Source: JALSKU01 sp964556545
GTDB taxonomy: Bacteria > Campylobacterota > Campylobacteria > Campylobacterales > JALSKU01
Assembly (NCBI GenBank): GCA_964556545.1
Contig: CAZKWE010000043.1
Coordinates: 1 to 35,786 of the forward strand
Length of the DNA stretch: 35,786 bases
Reading direction: 5' to 3'
Both the position numbers and the translations under genes were made by a program. The notes under the pieces were generated by a model. The model was not told the origin of the DNA. It made no database searches and was given only the letters and a program-made list of their open reading frames with translations. Positions 24,155 to 33,046 of this stretch are shown here, one piece after another (the first letter of the stretch is position 1; the number at the start of each line of letters is the position of its first letter).

Positions 24155-25892
24155 CCAAATATGACCAAACGCTATCTAACTCTTCACCGGTAAAATCCCA
24201 TACGGTATTGTGGGGAGGAAGCGGTTCGTATTTCATAAATTCAGGCAATCTATCATCACTTTTTCCAAGTCCTGCTTTTTTGTTAAAGTCTCTTTCTAAT
24301 TTGATAATATTCTCTCCGAGATTGGTTACATCATCAGCTGTCAAATTAGTCCCGAATCTTGCATTTATCATATCAATCAATGCCGGTAAACATTTTGGAT
24401 CATCAAGTGCAGGAAATGCGACAAATATACACATACCGGTACTATCAACAGCAGCTGATGCTATTTGAAGATTTCTTGCAAGTTCAATCTGACCCTCTTT
24501 TTTAAGCGGGTCTATATATCCTCCGCTATTTAGTATATTGGTTGCAACCGCATAACCGGCGGTATGATCCGCACCCATAGGAGTAGTTGCATAAGTTACC
24601 CCTTGTCCTTTGACAGCTCTTGGTTCATAGGCGGGAATTGCTTGATTTTTTACAACCGGAACTCTGACAAGTCCGTAAAGTTTTCCAAGGTTTCCTGTTC
24701 CTCCTCCTATAATTCTGCCAAGAGGTGTTCCTTTTGCCACTTCATATTTTAAAAGTTCATAAGCTCTTTCGCCATCGCCAAATTCTATAATATCAGTTTC
24801 TGCGGCAAGTCCCAATGTAACACCGGTTTCTATGGCATCTACTCCTATGTCGTCCATAAGGGCATCTATCTTGGCAATCATATCAAGATCTTTGATACCA
24901 AGATTTGCACCAAATGCCCATATCATTTCGTATTCAAAGCCGCTGGTTAGGTAGTTGCCGTCTTTGTCGTTGTAAGTTTGGGAACATTGTATAACACAAC
25001 CGGCATGACAGCCGTGAGTTGTACTGCCGCCTCTGTCTTTTATATTTTCTGCCATTGTTTCACCACAGATATCTTCTGCATTTTCAGAGTTTCCGCTTCT
25101 AAAGTTAAGGCTGGGCAATCCTCCTGCTTCATTGATAATATTGACTAAAACATTTGTTCCAAAAGCCGGAAGTCCTTCACCGCTTATAGGATTTTCTTGT
25201 AAAGACTTGGTAAATACTTTGCTTGCTTCTTTGAATTTTTCCGGTTCTGCATAGTGAACTTCTTTATAGTTTTCAGCATCTATCGTTATGCATTTTATCT
25301 TTTTTGAACCCATAACGGCACCAAGACCGCCTCTGCCCAAGCTTCTTAGTTTTCCTTTGGGATCTTTTACGGATATATTTGAGATGAGCATTTTCATTTC
25401 ACCGGGAGTTCCGATAGTAAGAACCGCTACTTTTTTGTTATATCTTTCGAGCATTTCATCCAATACTTCAAAATTTTGTTTTCCTACAAGATCAGGCACT
25501 GCTTCTATGGTAACTTTTTCTTTTGTTATATGCAAATGATAAAAAGTATTGTCATCTTCAGGCAATCCTTCTATGATAAGAGCTTTTACACCAAGTTTTG
25601 CCATAATTCCGGCACTGGTTCCTCCAACATTACTCTCTTTAATACCGCCTGTTAAGGGACTTTTTGCTCCAAGTGACGTTCTTCCGCTATTTGCTGCGGT
25701 TGTTCCTGAAAGCAACCCCGGAGCAAATACGAGTTTATTATTTGGTCCCAAAGGATGACATTGCGGATCTACTTCTTCGGCAACTATGGTAGAGGTAAGT
25801 CCTCTTCCACCAAGCCCCATCCATTTAGAAGGTACTTCTTCTATCTTGTAAGTAAGATCATTCATATTGACACGATAAATTTTATCTGACAT
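24144..25892 (-). CDS. Aldehyde:ferredoxin oxidoreductase-type tungsten enzyme
   Basis: The 582-residue enzyme belongs to the AOR family, which oxidises aldehydes to acids with ferredoxin or reverses this with low-potential electrons. The N-terminal pterin domain (GGRGLTSTIVAEE, GRTSLGAKSPLTGG) is clear, as is the pterin-binding EPRAVKGQGVTYATTPMGADHT. Cluster cysteines are Cys295, Cys299, Cys303 and Cys488 (TGMCIFVAF). The first three form CHAGCVIQC, a CxxxCxxxC spacing instead of the CxxCxxxC of Pyrococcus AOR, which suggests a different subclade. It has a strong AAGGAG site and is followed by an overlapping moaD-like gene. The substrate is unknown, and no partner electron carrier is adjacent. 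Confidence 0.9.
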   Translation of the reverse strand: MSDKIYRVNMNDLTYKIEEVPSKWMGLGGRGLTSTIVAEEVDPQCHPLGPNNKLVFAPGLLSGTTAANSGRTSLGAKSPLTGGIKESNVGGTSAGIMAKLGVKALIIEGLPEDDNTFYHLHITKEKVTIEAVPDLVGKQNFEVLDEMLERYNKKVAVLTIGTPGEMKMLISNISVKDPKGKLRSLGRGGLGAVMGSKKIKCITIDAENYKEVHYAEPEKFKEASKVFTKSLQENPISGEGLPAFGTNVLVNIINEAGGLPSLNFRSGNSENAEDICGETMAENIKDRGGSTTHGCHAGCVIQCSQTYNDKDGNYLTSGFEYEMIWAFGANLGIKDLDMIAKIDALMDDIGVDAIETGVTLGLAAETDIIEFGDGERAYELLKYEVAKGTPLGRIIGGGTGNLGKLYGLVRVPVVKNQAIPAYEPRAVKGQGVTYATTPMGADHTAGYAVATNILNSGGYIDPLKKEGQIELARNLQIASAAVDSTGMCIFVAFPALDDPKCLPALIDMINARFGTNLTADDVTNLGENIIKLERDFNKKAGLGKSDDRLPEFMKYEPLPPHNTVWDFTGEELDSVWSYLDEK

Positions 25893-26006
25893 TGTAACTC
25901 CTTGTGATTATTTAGACTATTTTAGCACTTTTTTGTATAAAAAAGCAAGTAAAATATAATAAACAGAAATATGTTTTTTTTGCATATTTAATTTTTCTAT
26001 GAGGAA

Positions 26007-26099
26007 CTTAATTAAATGGTTATTAAGTTAAATAAAGTTAATATTAATAATATTATTTTTAGAATACTTCAAAAACCATAAAGAGCTCTATTTTTGAAG
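26007..26099 (+). promoter_or_regulatory. Leader region with three inverted repeats before the TonB receptor
   Basis: The 236-base gap between the aldehyde oxidoreductase and receptor genes holds CTTAAT/ATTAAG (26007-26027) and the palindrome TAATATT-AAT-AATATTA followed by a T-run. It also holds a nine-base-pair hairpin CTTCAAAAA/TTTTTGAAG (26067-26075 with 26091-26099). The last has AGAGCTCT in its loop and sits about 40 bases before the receptor start. These may be operators or a leader hairpin; no clear Fur box or -35 is seen. Confidence 0.4.
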
Positions 26100-26137
26100 A
26101 TATTTTCGCAAAGAAAGGTTATGGTATATTGTATTTG

Positions 26138-28021
26138 ATGAAAAAAGTTTATTTTTTTTATATTGCATTGACACTCTTTTCTCTATCATTGTATGGAGCA
26201 AACGAGATAGATAATCTTCTTGCAAATATAGAAGAAAAAAGTGATCTCTCTTTAAAAACCAAGCAGGAAAATACAGGTGTTTCATATATCTATACCAAGC
26301 ATGATTTGGATATTATGCAGGCAAAGTATTTAAGTGATGTGCTAAAATCAACCGAAATAGGATACAAAGACAGCAGATACGGAATAATCGATCCGTTTAA
26401 TTTTTTCAATACAACTCCTTTTAGTAGCAGCATGATAAAAGTATTTATCGATAATGAAGAGATAAGCAGCGCACTTTACGGAAGCGGTCTTCCGATACTT
26501 GGAGATATGGAGCTTGGTTTTGTAGATCATATAGAGATATATGCCCAAAATCCTACCTTTGCATACAGTACGGAGCCTTCAATGGTGATCATAAGGATAT
26601 ATTCCAAAGAAGCCGACAGGGATATAGGAGGGAAAATAACTACAAGCTTCGGAAGCTATAAATCAAATCTGCAAAGCTTTCAATATGCAGATACGCTTGA
26701 TAAATATTCATATCTGTTTTATCTATCCAGAGATATAAACAGAAAAAAGAATATATTTGTAGATAATGTAAATATAAAAAGAAATATAAAAAATTACAAT
26801 CTTTTTGCTTCAATTTATGATGATAAAAACAGGTTTATGTTAAAAGCCGTACATTATGACAAAGGGGGACTTTTTGGTATCAGTCTGGATGCCAAACCTG
26901 ATACCTCCGATATAAAAACAGACAATATTCACTTAGGATATGAAAGAAATATCGATAAATTTAATTTGTCATTTATATTTGACAAGATAAAAAATGAAAC
27001 TGTTTATAAAGAAAATATACTAAATTATTATAAATTTACTCCAATGAGTTCTTTTTATGTCAAATCAACAAGTGAAATATACACGACAAAAGCAAGTTAT
27101 ATTTGTAAATATAAAAACAATAAAATGATTTTGGGAGATAAATTAAGACTTAAGCATTTTGTCTATAACAATATCAAGATAAATGGGGTTGAGCTTCCCA
27201 GGTATGGACATACAAAACAACTTGTCAATACTGTTTTTGTGGAAAATAACTATAATTATACCGATAATGCGATACTGACAGCCGGCATATCATACAGTCA
27301 TATAAACAATAACGGAAATGTTCCTTCCGCACATACTCTTTTATACAGATTGGGTCATACATTTTTGAAAAACAATTGGGTAGTTAAAACATATTTTTCC
27401 CATATTGAGATGCCCTTAGATCCGTATTTGATAAACTCCATATATGCAGTTCCGAATAAAATGTTAAAAACACAAAAAATCAATACTTATATTTTTGATA
27501 TCAAATACAGTAAAAATTTACACTCTTTTGAAAGTATACTGGGGTATTTGACTTCAAAAGATTATATTATGGCCGATAACAGTGGTTTGCTGGATAACAG
27601 CAATCAAAAAGTAAGTGCCGATTATGCACATTTTAGATGGATATACAAATATGCACCTCTAAATAAACTGATAACCTCTTTTATATACAGACGCATATAT
27701 AACATACCCGTAACAAGCAGTATAAAAATGTATAATGCAACCATAAGAAATTTGCAACAGTTTGATAAATTTGATGCTTTTGAAGAACTTGTTTTTGACA
27801 GGGACAATGTGAGAAAAAAGAGTTTTTTTGATTTGAGTATTGTTGTAAAGTATCACTTGAGTGATAATTTTTCGATTGCCTTAAAAGGAACAAATTTGCT
27901 TGATAAAGCTATTGAAACTTCTTATAAAAGATGGGGTAGCGTAACATTAAATCCTTTGGAGCCTGTTGCAGTATCTTCTATAGATAGAAAAATTATACTT
28001 ACTCTGGAGTGGTATTTTTGA
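26138..28021 (+). CDS. TonB-dependent outer-membrane receptor
   Basis: The protein (627 residues from ATG 26138) has a signal peptide (KKVYFFYIALTLFSLSLYG). A plug-like region follows: GVSYIYTKHDLDIMQAKYLSDVLK, IKVFIDNEEISSALYGSGLPI, VDHIEIYAQNPTFAYSTEPSMVIIRIY. The rest is rich in aromatic beta strands and ends ILTLEWYF with a C-terminal Phe, as outer-membrane barrels do. There is no N-terminal signalling (STN) domain, so it does not act through an anti-sigma factor. The frame is open from TTG 26129, but ATG fits the signal peptide better. The substrate is unknown. It is the first gene of a string with a small secreted protein, a histidine kinase and an EAL response regulator. Confidence 0.88.
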   Translation: MKKVYFFYIALTLFSLSLYGANEIDNLLANIEEKSDLSLKTKQENTGVSYIYTKHDLDIMQAKYLSDVLKSTEIGYKDSRYGIIDPFNFFNTTPFSSSMIKVFIDNEEISSALYGSGLPILGDMELGFVDHIEIYAQNPTFAYSTEPSMVIIRIYSKEADRDIGGKITTSFGSYKSNLQSFQYADTLDKYSYLFYLSRDINRKKNIFVDNVNIKRNIKNYNLFASIYDDKNRFMLKAVHYDKGGLFGISLDAKPDTSDIKTDNIHLGYERNIDKFNLSFIFDKIKNETVYKENILNYYKFTPMSSFYVKSTSEIYTTKASYICKYKNNKMILGDKLRLKHFVYNNIKINGVELPRYGHTKQLVNTVFVENNYNYTDNAILTAGISYSHINNNGNVPSAHTLLYRLGHTFLKNNWVVKTYFSHIEMPLDPYLINSIYAVPNKMLKTQKINTYIFDIKYSKNLHSFESILGYLTSKDYIMADNSGLLDNSNQKVSADYAHFRWIYKYAPLNKLITSFIYRRIYNIPVTSSIKMYNATIRNLQQFDKFDAFEELVFDRDNVRKKSFFDLSIVVKYHLSDNFSIALKGTNLLDKAIETSYKRWGSVTLNPLEPVAVSSIDRKIILTLEWYF

Positions 28022-28422
28022 TTAAGTTTTTTCTTTTTGTACTGTTTTTAATAACAAGTATACTTTTTGCAGACAATAACTATGAAACTGCTCTTTATGA
28101 AAAAATTTTTCCTCTTTTAATGGATAAAAAAATTATCAAAATTTATACTCGGAATGAAAACAAGCCCGTATTTAAAAAAAGTAAAGATATGGTTTTGGTA
28201 AATGACTGTATAAATGCGGATATTGTTTTTGGTGCTTTTTATGATGCAAAATGTGCCAAAAAACCACATTTTGCGACAACTTATAAAGATTTTATAAAAG
28301 ATAAAAGTGCCATTGGAGCTTTTTACTGGAAAAAAGGCCGTCCCCAATTGAGGTTTAGCAGAAAGGCATTTGAAAAATTCCACCTGATTTTACCAAAAAT
28401 TTTAGAAAAGTATGCACAATGA
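28018..28422 (+). CDS. Small secreted protein linked to the receptor and kinase
   Basis: I do not recognise a family. The protein is 134 residues from TTG 28018, which overlaps the receptor stop as TTGA with GGAG eight bases upstream; a GTG at 28009 is an alternative. A hydrophobic signal peptide (KFFLFVLFLITSILFA) is followed by a small domain with two cysteines (NDCINADIV and DAKCAKK) that could form a disulfide. It has stretches such as KSAIGAFYWKKGRPQLRFS that resemble a fragment of a periplasmic solute-binding fold. It overlaps the kinase start by ATGA. It could be a periplasmic ligand carrier presenting the receptor's cargo to the kinase; this is inference. Confidence 0.7.
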   Translation: MIKFFLFVLFLITSILFADNNYETALYEKIFPLLMDKKIIKIYTRNENKPVFKKSKDMVLVNDCINADIVFGAFYDAKCAKKPHFATTYKDFIKDKSAIGAFYWKKGRPQLRFSRKAFEKFHLILPKILEKYAQ

Positions 28423-29801
28423 AACTTTCAGATTTACACATAAGATTTTCATATATTTTTATAGTATTGGCATTTATGATTATCTTTTTTACTGCCTTGG
28501 TTTATATAAAATACAACTATACGGAAAACAAAGTAATTCAGGCAGATTTAAATTCAAATATCGAATATGTCGATGATATAACAAACAATATAAATTCTTT
28601 GCTGAGTAAAAAAATAAAAACAGATCTTTATAAATACTTCAAATCCAATCCTGATAAAATCAAACAGTATGAAACATATCTACAGCTTTTTATAACCAAA
28701 AGATACAAATATGTGTATATACTCAAAAAAAGTTCTTTTGAAAAAAATACATATAAATTTATCCTTGACGGCACTATTGACAAAAAAGAAAAAAGTGAAT
28801 TTTCAGAGCCTTATGAGCCTCTTGAGATAGATAAATGGGAAGAAGTTTACAAAATTAAAAAACCGGTCTATTTTGCTCATCATAAACTTAAAAGCCTATG
28901 GATAACATATCTTAAACCTATACTTAGAAATGACAAAGTAGATGCCATATTGGTTGTTGACTTTTCTATGAAGTATCATGATATTATAGTTTCATCGCTA
29001 AAAGAGTTGGATAATACTTACAAAATGAGTATGGCAGTTTTTATAATCATATTTTTTATGATTATATTCTTCTTTATACTTGATACGAAAAGAGAGTATC
29101 AAAAAGATGAAGCTTTAAAAAAGGTTGAAAAGATAAATGCCGAACTGGAAAAAAAGATACAAGATGCAGTTGAAGAAAATAGAAAATTAGACCAGGTAAT
29201 GTTTCAGCAATCCCGCCTTGCCCAAATGGGAGAAATGCTTAGTATGATAGCTCATCAGTGGAGACAGCCTTTATCTGCTATCAGTTCAACAGCAACAGCT
29301 TTAAAGCTAAAAGCAACTCTAAACAAGACTGATAAAGAAACAGTTATAAAAAAATCGGACGATATTATAAAATACTCCAAACATTTAAGTACAACCATAG
29401 ATGATTTTAGAAATTTTTTCAAATCCAATAAGGATAAAAAAGAGACAAATTTAAATAATGTGGTCAATTCCGTACTTGATATCGTAAAAAATTCAATAGA
29501 AAATAAAAATATAGACCTCATAGTGAATCTAAACTGTGATAAAGTATTTTATTCTTACCCCAATGAATTAAAACAAGTATTGTTAAATCTTATAAAAAAT
29601 GCAGAAGATGCGATTGTGGAAAAAGGCATAAAAAAACCAAAAATTGATATAAAAACTTATGAATTTAAAGATAAATGTATAGTAGAAGTTTTAGATAATG
29701 CAGGAGGAATTCCGAAAAATATAATAGATAAGATATATGATCCCTACTTTTCAACCAAAACCAAAAGAGACGGCACGGGGCTTGGCCTTTATATTGAGTA
29801 A
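28419..29801 (+). CDS. Periplasm-sensing histidine kinase, frameshifted near its end
   Basis: The reading frame of 460 residues has a membrane helix (about 10-30), a periplasmic sensor of about 170 residues and a second helix (about 203-221). A coiled coil then leads to the histidine-phosphotransfer motif IAHQWRQPLSAI (His279). ATP-binding boxes are N (NLIKNAEDAI, Asn394), G1 (DNAGGIP), F (YDPYFST) and G2 (GTGLGLY). It stops right after G2. The missing end, LSKIIIEEHCGGKIEVSNE, continues in another frame to 29913. Removing one base at 29793-29795 restores a normal GLGLYMSK. This is either a real truncating mutation, a programmed shift or a sequencing error. It overlaps the small secreted-protein gene by four bases. 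Confidence 0.88.
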   Translation: MKLSDLHIRFSYIFIVLAFMIIFFTALVYIKYNYTENKVIQADLNSNIEYVDDITNNINSLLSKKIKTDLYKYFKSNPDKIKQYETYLQLFITKRYKYVYILKKSSFEKNTYKFILDGTIDKKEKSEFSEPYEPLEIDKWEEVYKIKKPVYFAHHKLKSLWITYLKPILRNDKVDAILVVDFSMKYHDIIVSSLKELDNTYKMSMAVFIIIFFMIIFFFILDTKREYQKDEALKKVEKINAELEKKIQDAVEENRKLDQVMFQQSRLAQMGEMLSMIAHQWRQPLSAISSTATALKLKATLNKTDKETVIKKSDDIIKYSKHLSTTIDDFRNFFKSNKDKKETNLNNVVNSVLDIVKNSIENKNIDLIVNLNCDKVFYSYPNELKQVLLNLIKNAEDAIVEKGIKKPKIDIKTYEFKDKCIVEVLDNAGGIPKNIIDKIYDPYFSTKTKRDGTGLGLYIE

Positions 29802-29913
29802 AATTATAATCGAAGAGCACTGTGGCGGCAAGATAGAAGTTTCAAACGAAAAAGAGGGAGCACTTTTTAGAATAATACTGGAGGATAAAGACAGATGCAA
29901 AAATGCAATATAG
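29794..29913 (+). pseudogene. Displaced C-terminal fragment of the histidine kinase
   Basis: The frame beginning TTG AGT AAA ATT encodes LSKIIIEEHCGGKIEVSNE and then GALFRIILED. This is the standard last helix and strands of a HATPase_c domain. It follows the G2 box of the upstream frame after a one-base offset and ends at TAG 29911-29913, overlapping the next gene's start. It has no start codon of its own with a ribosome site, so it is not a separate gene. Confidence 0.8.
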
Positions 29914-31898
29914 AGTCTATGATTGATTTTTTTTCAAAAATAAAAATTTTATATGTAGAAGACAACCTTGAAGCTATGAGTGCCACACTTGGAATATTTG
30001 AAGAATTTTTCGATGAAATTTTTACAGCAGTTGACGGAAAAGACGGACTTGAAAAATTTGAAGAAAATTATGAAAGTATTGATTTGATTATAACGGATAT
30101 AAATATGCCTGTTATGAATGGCATAAAGATGATAGAGAAGATTAAGAAGAAAAATTTAAAAGAAATACCCATACTCGTACTTTCAGCCCACAATGAGACT
30201 GACTATTTTATACAGAGTATAAAAGCAGGTGTCAACGGATATCTTTTAAAACCTGTTGATATAGAACAGTTTACGGCAGCTTTATGCCAGGTGGCACAAA
30301 TTATAAAATTAAAAAAAGAGTTGGAAAAAAAGAGTTCCATACTAAAACAGTATCAACATATAGCAGACCACTCTTCTGTTATTTCAAAGACTGACACGAA
30401 AGGTATAATTACATATGTAAATGACAAATTTTGCCAAATTTCAAAGTATACAAAAGAGGAGTTGATAGGAAAAAATCACAATATCGTAAGACATCCTGAT
30501 GTTCCGAAAGAAGTTTTTAAAGAGTTGTGGCATACTATAAGAGATAAAAAAGAGATATGGCAGGGAGTTATAAAAAATAAAGCCAAAGATGGAAGCATTT
30601 ACTATGTCAACAGTACAGTAGGTCCTATACTTGACAACAAAGGTCAAATTAAAGAGTATATTGCTCTAAGAAATGTTGTTACGGATATAATGGATTCAAA
30701 AAAGATGCTTCAGGATTTTTTAAATAATACAAAAAATGCTTTTGTTGTATATATCAAAATAGATGATTTTGAAGATTTGCAATCATTTTACGGAGTCAGC
30801 TTTTCTATGCAAATGGAAGAGTCACTAAAATCAACCATTGTTTCAAAAATACCGAAAATTGCAAGATTAAATATATTTTCTACAGGCAATGGTGATTTTG
30901 TAATAGCTAAAAATATGGATGCTTGTGACAAAGATATAAACGAAATTAAAGAATTTTTTAAAATTTTACACAAAAAATTGAATTCTGAAAAAATATATAT
31001 AGAAGATATAGGATATGATATTTCCATATTGATGAGTATAGCTTACGGAGAAAATGCTATAAATGATGCAAAATACGGCATACAAGAGTGCAAAAAAAAT
31101 AATATACCTTTTATAATAGCCAATGGCTTTGCCAAGATAGCCCATAAAAAAGCGGAACAAAATATAAAAACAATAAAAACAATAAAAAATGCATTATCAC
31201 AAGATAGAGTTATTTCTCTTTTTCAACCTATTGTAAACAATGAGACAAAAGAGATTGAAAAGTATGAATCATTAGTTAGAATTATAGATGAAAACGGTCA
31301 ATTTGTTTCACCTGATTATTTTTTGAAAATTGCAAAAAAAGGTATGTTTTACAGTAGTTTAACAAGCAAAATACTTGCAAATTCATTTAATGCTTTAAAT
31401 ATAACAGATAAAGATATAACTATCAATATATCTCCATACGACATAGAAAAAGAACAAACCAGACAAGAGATATACGATTATCTTGAGAAGTATCAAAATG
31501 ATGCCCACAGGCTTGTGTTTGAACTTCTTGAAAGCGAAGAAGTTATAAGTTTTTCCGTTATAAAAGATTTTATAAAGCATGTTAAGTCATACGGGGTAAA
31601 AATTGCCATAGATGACTTTGGTAGCGGATATTCAAACTTGAAAAGACTTATAAAATATGATGCCGATATTATAAAAATAGACGGAAGTTTAATACAAAAT
31701 ATTGAATTTGACAAAAAATCACTCTCTATCATAAAAAGTTTTTTATATTTTGCTAAAGATCAAAATATAAAAACCGTTGGAGAATTTGTAGAAAATGAAA
31801 ATATTTTTCTTATATTAAAAGAGTTGGGAATGGATTATTCTCAAGGATACTATTTTGGAAAACCAGGAAAATTAAATAAATCAGAGATTAAAAATTAA
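29895..31898 (+). CDS. Response regulator with PAS, degenerate GGDEF and EAL domains
   Basis: The 667-residue protein has a receiver domain (about 15-130; phosphoacceptor Asp68 in ITDINMP, Lys119) and an Aer-like PAS domain (about 155-265; HNIVRHPDVPKEVFKELW). A GGDEF-like region at about 280-410 has GNGDF in place of GGDEF, so it should not make c-di-GMP. The EAL domain (about 435-660) keeps the key residues: ESL (459-461), Asn511, Glu543, the pair Asp573-Asp574 in DDFGSGYS, Lys594, Glu630 and Gln650. It is predicted to hydrolyse c-di-GMP when phosphorylated by the kinase encoded just upstream. An alternative start is ATG 29919; GGAGG favours 29895. Confidence 0.92.
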   Translation: MQKCNIESMIDFFSKIKILYVEDNLEAMSATLGIFEEFFDEIFTAVDGKDGLEKFEENYESIDLIITDINMPVMNGIKMIEKIKKKNLKEIPILVLSAHNETDYFIQSIKAGVNGYLLKPVDIEQFTAALCQVAQIIKLKKELEKKSSILKQYQHIADHSSVISKTDTKGIITYVNDKFCQISKYTKEELIGKNHNIVRHPDVPKEVFKELWHTIRDKKEIWQGVIKNKAKDGSIYYVNSTVGPILDNKGQIKEYIALRNVVTDIMDSKKMLQDFLNNTKNAFVVYIKIDDFEDLQSFYGVSFSMQMEESLKSTIVSKIPKIARLNIFSTGNGDFVIAKNMDACDKDINEIKEFFKILHKKLNSEKIYIEDIGYDISILMSIAYGENAINDAKYGIQECKKNNIPFIIANGFAKIAHKKAEQNIKTIKTIKNALSQDRVISLFQPIVNNETKEIEKYESLVRIIDENGQFVSPDYFLKIAKKGMFYSSLTSKILANSFNALNITDKDITINISPYDIEKEQTRQEIYDYLEKYQNDAHRLVFELLESEEVISFSVIKDFIKHVKSYGVKIAIDDFGSGYSNLKRLIKYDADIIKIDGSLIQNIEFDKKSLSIIKSFLYFAKDQNIKTVGEFVENENIFLILKELGMDYSQGYYFGKPGKLNKSEIKN

Positions 31899-31907
31899 AG
31901 GAAAAAT

Positions 31908-32990
31908 TTGAACAGACTATACTATATGAACCATTCTTCCATAAATGTTTATTTTAGCAAAAACAGTAGAGATTTTATTGTCGAAGAAGTTCCTTTATAT
32001 GAATTTAGTCAAAATGGAGAGCACCTTGTATTAAAAATCAGAAAAAAAGATATGACTACCTGGCAACTTGTTCAAAAGATAAGCGAAATTACCGGTTCAA
32101 AAACAAGAGATATAGGATATGCGGGATTAAAAGATAAAGACGGTGTAACTACACAGTATATCAGTTTGTATAAAAAATATGAAGATAATATAGATAAAAT
32201 CGAAGATAAAGATATCAAAATTCTGCAAACATTTTATCACAACAATAAGATAAGAATAGGTCACCTAAAAGGCAATAAATTTTATATAAAATTTAAAAAA
32301 GTCAATCCTGTTGATGCACGAAAAATTGAAAATATTGTAAAGATTATATCCAAAGAGGGAATGCCGAATTATTTTGGATATCAAAGATTCGGAATTGAAA
32401 AAGACAACTATAAAATAGGCAAAGATATACTTTTTGGAAAAAGAGACATTAAAAACAGAAAAAAAAGAGATTTTTTTATAAGTGCCTATCAAAGTCATAT
32501 ATTCAATCTGTGGCTTAGCAAAAGAGTTGAAATAAGTAAAATGTTTAATGCATTTGATATAAAAGAGTTGAAAAATCTTTTTATTTATAATGAAACTTTG
32601 ATAAGAGATACTAAAAATCAATCAAATTTTTTCAAAATGCTACCAGGCGACATTCTTCATCACTATCCGTATGGAAAGGCATTTGAGTGTATTGATATAA
32701 AAAATGAAATAAAAAGATTTGCCAATAAAGATATAACTATAACAGGTATTTTACCGGGCAAAAAGACAAAGCTTGCAAAAGAAGAAGCAGGAATCATTGA
32801 AAAAGAGTTTATCAGTGAATGTGATAAAGTTATGCATATAATGCAAGGCTCAAGAAGATTTGCATGGATATTTCCTGAAATTTTTGAATTTAGATACAAA
32901 AAAGAAGAAGCATGGTTTGAACTTGGATTTTTTTTGCCAAAAGGCTCGTATGCAACAGTTTTGGTTGAAGAGATTTTGCATAAAATATAA
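31908..32990 (+). CDS. truD: tRNA pseudouridine synthase D
   Basis: TruD makes pseudouridine-13 in tRNA-Glu. The 360-residue protein contains the catalytic segment GYAGLKDKDGVTTQYIS, with the Asp of the LKD, plus the typical NYFGYQRFG and the late KGSYATVLVEE. It starts at TTG 31908, with AAAGGA about six bases upstream; an in-frame ATG lies at 31926. It begins nine bases after the response regulator stop and probably rides on the same transcript without a shared function. Confidence 0.93.
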   Translation: MNRLYYMNHSSINVYFSKNSRDFIVEEVPLYEFSQNGEHLVLKIRKKDMTTWQLVQKISEITGSKTRDIGYAGLKDKDGVTTQYISLYKKYEDNIDKIEDKDIKILQTFYHNNKIRIGHLKGNKFYIKFKKVNPVDARKIENIVKIISKEGMPNYFGYQRFGIEKDNYKIGKDILFGKRDIKNRKKRDFFISAYQSHIFNLWLSKRVEISKMFNAFDIKELKNLFIYNETLIRDTKNQSNFFKMLPGDILHHYPYGKAFECIDIKNEIKRFANKDITITGILPGKKTKLAKEEAGIIEKEFISECDKVMHIMQGSRRFAWIFPEIFEFRYKKEEAWFELGFFLPKGSYATVLVEEILHKI

Positions 32991-33014
32991 TTTGTGATAT
33001 AATAAAAGATTAAA

Positions 33015-33038
33015 AGTACTCTTTAGAGGTACTCTAAA
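33015..33038 (+). terminator. Hairpin after truD with alternative pairing
   Basis: TTTAGAG (33022-33028) and CTCTAAA (33032-33038) form a perfect seven-base-pair stem with a GTA loop. An alternative stem pairs AGTAC (33015-33019) with GTACT (33029-33033), which excludes the first. No strong T-run follows directly, so this is either a weak truD terminator or part of the metE leader. Confidence 0.4.
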
Positions 33039-33046
33039 ATTAATTT

